A DNA stretch of 64,000 nt, from NCBI GenBank assembly GCA_021229015.1, contig CM037789.1, positions 32,407,856 through 32,471,855 on the forward strand. Direction: 5' to 3'. The position numbers and the translations under genes were made by a program. Under the pieces are notes generated by a model that was not told where the DNA came from, searched no databases, and saw nothing but the letters and a program-made list of their open reading frames with translations. Below are positions 56,508-64,000 of this stretch, piece after piece (the stretch's first letter is position 1; every line of letters begins with the position of its first letter). Source of the stretch: Solen grandis (lineage: Eukaryota > Mollusca > Bivalvia > Adapedonta > Solenidae).

Positions 56508-59500
56508 CTGTCATTAGCAAAGAAAGCATCATGTACATGTAGATATAAAACTTATTATGGTACTTATTTCTTTCCGTGCAATAAACCAAAAAAAAAAAAA
56601 AATGTCATACCTTTTATCACAGCTGGTCAACAAACAAATCGTCTGACATTAAACATTGACATCCATAAAAGTGTGGGGTTATTTTTAACCAAAATATAGA
56701 CTGTGTTTGAATAATGGTTTGTGTCAAGTTTCTTTCTTACTGCTTTTTTCGGCCGTTAGGCCGTTTATTTTCACCCTGACTTCCTGTGAAACACACAGTT
56801 ATAAAGCGGAATAAAATAAGGCTTTTAACTGGTTATTATATCATTTTGCTAAATTCCCATTGGTCATTGTAAAATTAGTCAAAAGAAAAGAAAGGAGTTG
56901 CGGAAACGAGTTCTTTAGATCTATGTTTGTTTTAAAAGTTGAAGTTTTCTTCCCCTGCGAACGATTTGTCCCGAATAGTAAGACACTGCACCTTTTTAAG
57001 GTAAACTGAAAGAGTAGAACGCTAAAAACTAGGAAACACATAGATTTCGGAATTGATTGTTCGACCCTGACAGATCCTATATTCAACAAAAACGTAACAT
57101 CTGGTTTCGTTTTGTAGCCCGCGAAACGAAGTCTAATGCGCAGATATGTTAAGGCTGTTAGTGTCTACCAAGATTGTACAAATTATTTAGATCCGTGGTA
57201 TTTCAGAGAGCTGCACTGACACAGGAATTACACAACTATTAAACCAACAACAAAATCTATTACATGTTAAACCATTCAGACACTAATCATCAAGCTGGTT
57301 ATCACGGCCGAGTATCTTTTTTTAAAGATATTTCTTGTTTTTATTTTTACCATGGAAAGGGACGCACTTTTTTCACGTCCTACGTAGAGCTTCTACGCAT
57401 ACCATATTAAATATTGGGAAAGGGACCAACATTTAACTTTTCATTCAGGCAATACCATTTAAATACATGGCTCTTATTAATCAACTTTACATAGTGCTAA
57501 ATAATATCATCGCCCGGATTTGCAAGTAAAATGCTAAAATGTCTTATTTTTATCCTATAATTTAAGCCAGTACGGTAACAGTGTGAGACAACTTAGACAA
57601 TTCAAACAATCCAGAGAGTGCAATAGATCAATAATATAACAACAACAAGATATTAGATACTGGTGTTTATCCCTTTATCTCATGAATATTCATCTGCAAG
57701 ACTTGAGTGCTAATTTACTTTACTTTAAATTGTATATGAAACAATATGAAACGAGTCTGTTTGAGGTATACGGTTAATCAAAGCGCGAAGGCACTGGTTT
57801 TGAGTATGTCTCAAATAAAAGAGTGTTTGACCGATCACGTGATAAAAACAGTTACATCATTCCATTGTAGTTACATCAGCATAGAAAAATAAGACCTATA
57901 ATGTTTTCATGTCACAGGCGATTTTTGTAGCCTGTAAGTATTTACTTTTGACACAGCATTGATTTTTCAGCATGTTTGCTGAAATCCACTATACTTATGT
58001 TGTAGAGATATATACAAGTGTTCGATCATATTTATACTATTGAGAGGTTATTCGGTTTTAAATCTAGGAGAGCGGGGATTGAAAACGTAGTACTATAGTT
58101 GGTGTGACTGACGCCACACACAACTCATAAAAATAAGTTATATTTGATATATCAAGAGATTAGATCAAAACGGAGTACAAACATGATCGACTACTTTAGG
58201 AAGATAGCACCCGCATTGGTTGAAATATTCGTGACAGTTTAATGATTATTAGAAAATTTTTGTTTATGAAATGGGAACGCTACCCAAGGACCAAATACTT
58301 ACTGTACAGATATTGCACTTATTGTACAGTTATAGACCATATCAAAGAAATCTACATCTTACATTTTCTGACAATTAGAGTATGGTGACAGAGCGTTAGC
58401 TCTGTAGTAATGTTAAGGTAATCCGCTTATCATTGTCCATCAAATGGTCGTTGGAATGCTTGCATCTGCACTGAAGTCTTTTGAAGGACCATGATTATAA
58501 TTCAATAATGGATGAATTACCTTCAAAAGTTGGCAAATATACTTGCATATTGTCTAACACGAGGGATCTTAATATGTTGGTTGTCCTTTAACATACAACG
58601 TTAAATAATTGAAAATAAGAAAACAATGAAATAAGGAAATAACGGTAAACCAACTCGGTATCGTAAATTCGCAACATTTCATCCGAACAGTACAGTCCAC
58701 AATGTCAATTGGACATAACAGAAGGACAACTGCACCTCACAGTAAATCAAGTTGACATCACGGAAGGAGAACAGTACAGTCCACAATGTCAATTGGACAT
58801 AACAGAAGGACAACTGCACCACACAGTAAGTCAATTGAACATTACAGAAGGAAAACTGCTCCACACAGTAAGTCAAGTGGACAAAAGAGAAAGACAACTG
58901 CATCACACAGTAAGACAAGTGGACATCACAGGAGGACAACTGCACCACACAGCAAGCCAATTGAACATCACAGAAGGAAAACTGCACCACACATCAATTC
59001 AAGTGGATGTAACAGAATAACAACTGCATCACACAGCAAGTGAAGTGGACATCACGGAAGAACAACTGCACCACACATTAAGTCAAGTGGACATCACAGA
59101 AGGACAACTGCACCACCCAAAATGGCAAATCAACCCCACATGATGATATTACAGACCCATATAATGACTTAACAACCACGCATGATGTCTTTATAAACTC
59201 ACACAATGACATTACAACTCCATATGATAATATTACTACCTTACATGGATGATATTTCAACCCCACATGATGACATAATAACCCAACAAGAAAACATTAC
59301 AACCTCACATGATGATATTACAACCTCACATGATGATATAACAACCCAACAAAGTGACATTACAACCTCACATGATGATATTACAACCCCACAAGCACGG
59401 AGATCGAACCTACGGCCTTCCGCTTCAGAGTCGGGCGCTCTGACCACGTGGCCAATGGGCCAAATTACAAGTCCTATATAAGTATACAGGCAAACTGTCT

Positions 59501-59951
59501 TAAGCGGTCAGTCAAGGGAACAAAAGAAAATGGCCGCTTAACAGAGGTGAACGCTAAATGAAGTTTAAATATATACCAAAATGCTACAGTTTTGTAATAT
59601 TAGATATGACCGCTAAATACAGGTTGACCGCTTAGTGCAGGTGGTCGCTTATACAGGTTGACAGCTTAGTACAGGTGACTTCTTATACAGGTTGACCGCT
59701 TAGTACAGGTGGCTCGATAATACAGGTTGACCGCTTAGTACAGGTGGCCGATAATACAGGTGGCCGCTAATACAGGTTCAACTGTACCTGGAAATGGGCT
59801 GGGATTAAAGAGGACGAATGAGGTGTACGTGATCCACGTGCCAAGTGTCAAGATACATAGACATCTGAACATCTGCGGCAAGATCGATCGTCTGTTGTAG
59901 AACTCGGCCAGGGCGGCGGCCGACGCGGCGAACATCGTTGAAATAGGCAGT
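56248..59951 (-). CDS. TMEM45: TMEM45-like (DUF716) membrane protein, last two exons
   Basis: Two exons on the minus strand, 59951-59788 and 56507-56248, join in phase 1 across a 3.3-kb intron. The joined sequence ends with MFRCLCILTLGTWITYTSFV, LFNPSPFPG, SHSNPAWDRKEETNVHFIVA, a further hydrophobic helix (FGMHLIGNLFFMVAVYVIMA) and an acidic tail ending LLEFEDNEF. It follows the C-terminal half of vertebrate TMEM45A/B in order: L-I-L-Q-G-T-W, F-V-L-F, PxWD-x-K-(E/D)-(E/D)-x-N, and a last helix. The family are multi-pass membrane proteins of endomembranes and plasma membrane with poorly defined function. The first exon starts with one base that completes a codon, so 5' exons with the N-terminal helices must exist; they were not found before 64000 and probably lie beyond it. 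Confidence 0.82.
56745..56930. repeat. Dispersed repeat, copy 2 (partner at 5505-5680)
   Basis: TTTTCACCCTGACTTCCTGT, AACACACAG, TTTTGCTAAATTCCCATTGG, GCGGAAACGAG. It lies in the TMEM45-like intron. Confidence 0.5.
56931..58689. other. Intron DNA of the TMEM45-like gene
   Basis: AT-rich; no element or coding exon recognised. Confidence 0.45.
58690..59128. repeat. 42-bp tandem array (about 10 copies)
   Basis: The unit is ACATCACAGAAGGACAACTG, CACCACACAGTAAGTCAAGT, GG, with an AACATTACAGAAGGAAAACTG variant. 42 is divisible by three, so long frames stay open on both strands (58679-58990 and 58709-59020); they are repeat artefacts. Confidence 0.92.
59147..59394. repeat. 21-bp tandem array (about 11 copies)
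   Basis: Units around ACAACCTCACATGATGATAT, with variants CCCAACAAAGTGACATT. Adjacent to a tRNA-like SINE head. Period divisible by three gives spurious open frames. Confidence 0.9.
59395..59463 (-). mobile_element. tRNA-like SINE head, family E
   Basis: Minus strand: GGCCACGTGGTCAGAGCG, an anticodon-arm-like GACTCTGAAGC, and B box GTAGGTTCGATCTCCGTGC. The outer ends do not pair as a functional tRNA acceptor stem should, so a tRNA gene was not called. Confidence 0.55.
59485..59786. mobile_element. MITE family 1, copy 5, at the TMEM45-like 5' splice site
   Basis: Ends TACAGGCAAACTGTC and GGTTCAACTGTA. The right end coincides with the exon donor (see the penultimate TMEM45-like exon). The interior is enlarged by a minisatellite of ACAGGTTGACCGCTTAGT / ACAGGTGGCCGCT units at 59620-59775. 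Confidence 0.88.
59788..59951 (-). CDS. TMEM45: TMEM45-like gene, penultimate exon
   Basis: Acceptor TATTTGTGTTTCAG|ACTGCC; donor CATTTCCAG|GTACAG. It encodes parts of two membrane helices (ISTMFAASAAALAEFY and CLCILTLGTWITYTSFVLF). A MITE begins at the second base of the intron: only the G of the GT is host sequence, and the TA that follows is the insertion site. Confidence 0.85.
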
Positions 59952-60261
59952 CTGAAACACAAATATTTCCTCTTTTGTTTGACAACGACAAATAGTTATT
60001 ACAAGACTATGACAGGATTAACTTAAACGACTGCCATTTTTTTGCATTTTTTAAATCCATGGCGTGTCCAAATTGTTTAGTGGCTTATGCAACCATGGGG
60101 TTGGGTTGAACCGATATTGATTGTACCTGGTTGAACATGTGTATTGTGTCAGGTAATATAAGTAACTTTGAATATATCAACAACTCCAACACAAGTTCCA
60201 GCGAAAAGAATTGCGAGTAATCTTGTTTTCTGTTTAAAAGGTGTAGAATAAATGAAGTTTA
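59952..60261. other. Intron DNA upstream of the TMEM45-like exon
   Basis: No further exon recognised on the minus strand. Confidence 0.4.
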
Positions 60262-60490
60262 ATCGCTTACTGTGGCCGAGTGGTCCACTTCGGCTGAATC
60301 GGGAGGTCGTGAGTTCGATCCCCGGCCGCGACATACCAAGTCGTAAAAACTGGTACTGATACAGCTCCCTTTCTTGGCGCTCAGGATATAAGGGTAGTTC
60401 CAGGACGGGTTGGTCAGATGTCGAGATTATGTGACTTGGTATGGTCTAATACGTTTGGAGGGACGTTAAACCCAACAAACAAACAAAATA
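60262..60490 (+). mobile_element. SINE family A with large internal deletion
   Basis: Head GTGGCCGAGTGGTCC, B box GTGAGTTCGATCCCCGG, core to ATTATGTGACTTGGTATGG. It then jumps to TTTGGAGGGACGTTAAACCC, losing the hairpin and the following ~80 bp. Confidence 0.9.
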
Positions 60491-62145
60491 AAGAGTGGAG
60501 GTCGTCGTGCTCATTTTTTCAATACGAATAGGACGAAACTGAGTTTTTTATCCCAAGACTTTCCCAAGCGCAACATACTGGTCCAGCAAAGGAGCGACCT
60601 ACAGGGTGTTAGTATAAGTTAAAAGAGACATGTATCATATCCGACATGAAAGAAGAGTAAATTCCCTTCTTCATTCCATGTATACTAGTAATATAAAAAA
60701 ACAAACACAAAATCACTTAATTACTATTTTGTAATTGTAGTAAGCACTCGGGCAACCGACATGTTGAAAACAGTCAAACGTCCCATCTTACAAAACATTT
60801 GCAGCACATATAGAATAATTATGATGAATCCAAGTACATATTACACAAAACCCAATGACCCTGAAAATCTGAAGACAATTTTCATATCTGCCTCCTAGAC
60901 ATGTTAATCAAGTTTATATAAAATAACGGTGTTGCACTGTCGGCTGCCCAAAGCTGAATGACTTAACTACTGGAGAGACGCACGGAGAGCACGTGCCTTA
61001 CAGCGACAATTACCCGTATATATTTCACAACAAGGGAAATTATTTATCTGCTCATTCATTTCATTCAAACGCAGAAAAATACATTTTGAAACTAAGTCCC
61101 GAAATTCGTCTAACTGCGTGGTCTGGAGCTCGAGTTGTTCAAAGTCTTCTCGTTTTCCTCGTGCTTTTTGCAGCCATTCCTTTTTTTTTCTTGTTCGTAT
61201 AAACTGTTTTCAAGATGGCGTCTGACGTAGACAACATTTATCTTCCAGATTAAGCAGATGATCCATGCATTTAACTGGCCCATGAACACTATTTTTTACA
61301 ATTACAATCAGGAGCGACAAACATTTTGTTTTAACGAATTTAATGAGCAATTAAAAAATATCTATTCCAAATAAAAAAGATCAAATTCCTTGTCGGCCAT
61401 ATTTATTTACCATGTTACCTTCCTCTGCCTCGAAACTTAATTTGCATAGAAATCGCAACTTATTTAAACTCTTTGTATGAGCATCGCACCCCATGACTTT
61501 GAGTTGCATTACGTATTTTTAGAAGAACATGTGCATTTGCAAAGATTTCTGTGAAAACTTAGACAGGTCATACTTCAAAGCACAGAAATAGATACAAATA
61601 TGTGCCATATGTCTAGCACAAAAAAAGAAAAGAAAATGGAGTATATCTCAATTACCCGATATAATTAGCTGATTTAAATTGACCAATCAGTGACTGGGGA
61701 AAAATCTAAAATGTATGTTTGCTTCCCATTGAACAATGTGTGGAATAATACATCAGCATGTAGATAAGGTATTCGGGAAGTGCTCATTGATTTACGTAGG
61801 TTTACGTCTCATTTCAGAGTGAAATGGTCTATTCTGAAGACAAAGTCTCACAATAATGAGGAGTTTTTACCTGTGAATGGTGTTTTCAAGAGGTGGCTTG
61901 TTCATGCCGGGTTCACTGTGATAATAAAATGCGATTCCATACCTGTAAAATATTCATTTCAATAAAAACAAAACTTCATGCGTTTGCATATCTCTGCGTA
62001 AATTCGAGTTAATTAGCATGGAGAGGCCTGTATTTCGCATTATTGCGACTTAATTAAGATATTTTTCTATGATCCTAACAGGCTTTTGTATGTTTGGACT
62101 CGTGTACGTCTTGTAAATAAATAAATCTCTTGAGACATTTAAAAA
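60491..62145. other. AT-rich DNA, no gene supported
   Basis: Two short plus frames (60993-61202 and 61780-61965) have no recognisable domain. CAAGATGGCG at 61212 resembles a YY1 site without other promoter signs. Confidence 0.4.
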
Positions 62146-62531
62146 AAAAATGTTTTACCATTTTCCCCCTACTGTTATTCCGTACTATTTTTACACTGGC
62201 CCGCGTAAACCACAAATATTACTTACAAGATTAAGAACTGAATGTAGTTCTTTAAATTGTCACCTGTTTGACAATTTGCCAATTTGCCAATTTGTGCAAT
62301 CCCCATTTTGTCATTGTGGGAGTCAAGAAACCGTTACTCATTTTTTCCTTCATTGTCCAACTTATACTACCCTTCGAAACAAGTTGTTGTGCTCTATTTG
62401 AAATATCGCCCCTGATATTCAAATATCTTCTGAATTATGTTGTATGGCTCCGAATTCTTATCCACAGATCAAAACAAGCACGTTGTTTTTGAAGTTTACA
62501 AATTCATTGAGAATACGTCTCGTTTTGGTTA
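62146..62531 (+). pseudogene. Non-LTR retrotransposon RT, C-terminal end (5' truncated)
   Basis: The frame from 62150 reads LLTRLRTECSSLNCHLFDNL and then CHCGSQETVTHFFLHCPTYT, the Cys/His zinc-knuckle-like end (CxCG ... HFFxxCP) typical of jockey/I-type LINE reverse transcriptases. It stops at 62401, but another frame carries the usual terminal segment FEVYKFIENTSRFG ending at a TAA (62529-62531). The element is frameshifted and lacks everything upstream of the RT end. Confidence 0.75.
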
Positions 62532-64000
62532 AATTCTGATTATTAGGTCCTCTTGCCAAATGTGCACTACAAATTTCTGTTCATATTCTTATAGCTTATA
62601 TTGCTGTAAACATTTTCACTGATAAAACAAAACCTTTCTTCTATTTTTTTTTTTTTTTTTTTTTTTTGGTTTGGAATACTTTTATACTAAAGCAATTTGT
62701 CTTTTATGTTTGTAAATTCCAAATTCAGGGGAAAGGTTTCAGTAAGCCTAGCATAGGTTTTAAATCTTATTCTAACAACTTTGTATATGTTATGACATAA
62801 CTATGTACTCTTCGTGAATAAAATAATTATGTTTAGACTAAATAAATAAAGTATGCGACGCAATGCTCATCGGACGAAGGTCGAATCTATATAGTATAAT
62901 ACTAACAACCAAAATATATTGATAAATAAGATATTGATTATAGAAAGTTATAAAGCATTCTTTAAACTTGCCTTAATTGCCAACTTTTGAAAATGACCTT
63001 TCCTATTTCATAAAGGATACTACAAATAGTTTTCTATCCACCAGTGGCTTCGAATAGACATGACTGCCCCCATTAAAGCACTCTGTATGCCAAATAAAAG
63101 ATATCAAATGAAACAGCTCGTAAACATAATTATAGCTACGGCTCTACTTCTTAACCAATGTCCTTGAAATAGTGCGATCTGTACGTGAGCATTTATGTGT
63201 TACGCAAACAATACTGTAGTATCAGTATTGTTCGCGCTGGTCTAATTTTCGCGATTTTCGCGCAATGGGCCTTCCGCGAATTTAGGACCGCGCGATATTA
63301 AGTCTGTATAATCAAAGAATATATATGGTATTTTTTTGATTGACACCGATTTTGGACAACTAATTTCATGCGTTGTTTTATAATCAGTACCATCTTAATC
63401 ATTATAAAACCAACAGTTTCCAAGGGTTTTACACTCGTGTTCTATTTGAGACTAATATCAAATCAATAATCTTGTTATTCTTTTAAATAAGATTTTTTTG
63501 TATATTCTAACTTACCTTTTACCGGTGTTGAACGTGCATGAAATTTACGCTTGCGTGATGTTAACTCATTTTTGCCGAGTCATTATTCAGGCACTGACTT
63601 TATGCATAAATTCATCACACAGATTTCGAACAAACATTACTACTAACTGTATGGTGGCAGATCGTGTGTACTGACATGTCCCCACCTTCTAGAGTGACAG
63701 TTTGTTTATACAACAATCAAAGTGAGACCTGTAAAAAAAATTGTCCGAAATAGATTGTCTGATCACGGAAGTGCTGCAGTCGATAACAATAAAATGCCAT
63801 CTTTCGGCAGTTTGGCCAGCAATTAGGAGACGGTGCTAATTTAACAACTTACAGTAACTTATCATAACCCACCCTATGAGTCACTTACCTGGGGGGATGG
63901 TAGCGCAACATAGTCTCGTAATTAATTAGCATTCGATACCCGGGGCACCAAATCGGTCATTCAGAACGAATGGATATTTTTTTATTATTCATATTTATTT
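62532..64000. other. AT-rich DNA to the window end
   Basis: Poly(T) at 62646-62668. CG-containing inverted motifs (TTTTCGCG / CGCGAA) at 63240-63300 look like a worn foldback repeat. A tRNA-like stretch at 63890-63950 (GCATTCGATACCCGG as B box) hints at another SINE head. No exon of the TMEM45-like gene was found. Confidence 0.4.

Noticed and set aside
58679..59043. 103-codon frames on both strands
   Set aside because: Created by the 42-bp tandem repeat, whose period is a multiple of three.
59395..59463. tRNA gene
   Set aside because: B box and arm-like pieces exist but the acceptor ends do not pair, and it adjoins repeat DNA. A SINE head is more likely.
63880..63960. Upstream exon of the TMEM45-like gene ending in CCCCCCAG|GTAAGT
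   Set aside because: The donor looks good, but the preceding frame is short with no TMEM45 similarity, and the stretch reads better as a tRNA-like SINE head.

Overview
The window looks like nuclear DNA of a bivalve mollusc, or a close lophotrochozoan relative. It is AT-rich and gene-poor, its genes are split by introns, and it is packed with tRNA-derived SINEs, small DNA transposons and tandem arrays. One protein is a RING-less B-box/coiled-coil/beta-propeller protein of the TRIM2/3/71-like type that bivalves have in very large numbers. Species cannot be read from the sequence.

Layout. 1-2745: tandem array (about 44-bp unit) cut by the window edge. 2746-11000: AT-rich DNA with SINE pieces, a ~113-bp array (6945-7850) and a 245-bp duplication. 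11051-11214: a TATA-type promoter and probable first exon on the plus strand. 20890-23131: probable 5' UTR exon and coding exon of the TRIM-like gene. 25739-27009: a complete non-autonomous hAT element with an 8-bp target duplication. 28829-31650: two related arrays (61-bp and 44-bp units). 35998-42203 (minus): four-exon ankyrin-repeat gene. 44232-45422: a SINE, a decayed DDE transposase with a SWIM-type tail, and a deletion-riddled second copy of that stretch. 56248-59951 (minus): last two exons of a TMEM45-family (DUF716) membrane protein gene, whose 5' exons were not found before the window end. 58690-59463: 42-bp and 21-bp arrays inside the TMEM45 intron. 62146-62531: 3' end of a non-LTR retrotransposon.

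The three cellular genes (TRIM-like, ankyrin, TMEM45-like) show no evident functional link. Most of the DNA records transposon activity. Two SINE families (A and B, about 25 copies and fragments), a TA-inserting MITE (five copies) and other foldback elements are scattered through introns and intergenic DNA. The most notable points are (i) the array at 1-2745, which seems to have grown from the hairpin-forming middle of SINE family A, and (ii) a MITE inserted exactly at the 5' splice site of the TMEM45-like exon.

Caution on quality. There is a 100-base N gap at a long hairpin. Two stretches look like deletion-rich duplicates of neighbouring sequence. Two cellular genes each carry one frameshift, at least one in a short homopolymer. 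These fit uncorrected long-read consensus errors, so breaks in the cellular genes should not be taken as real without read support.
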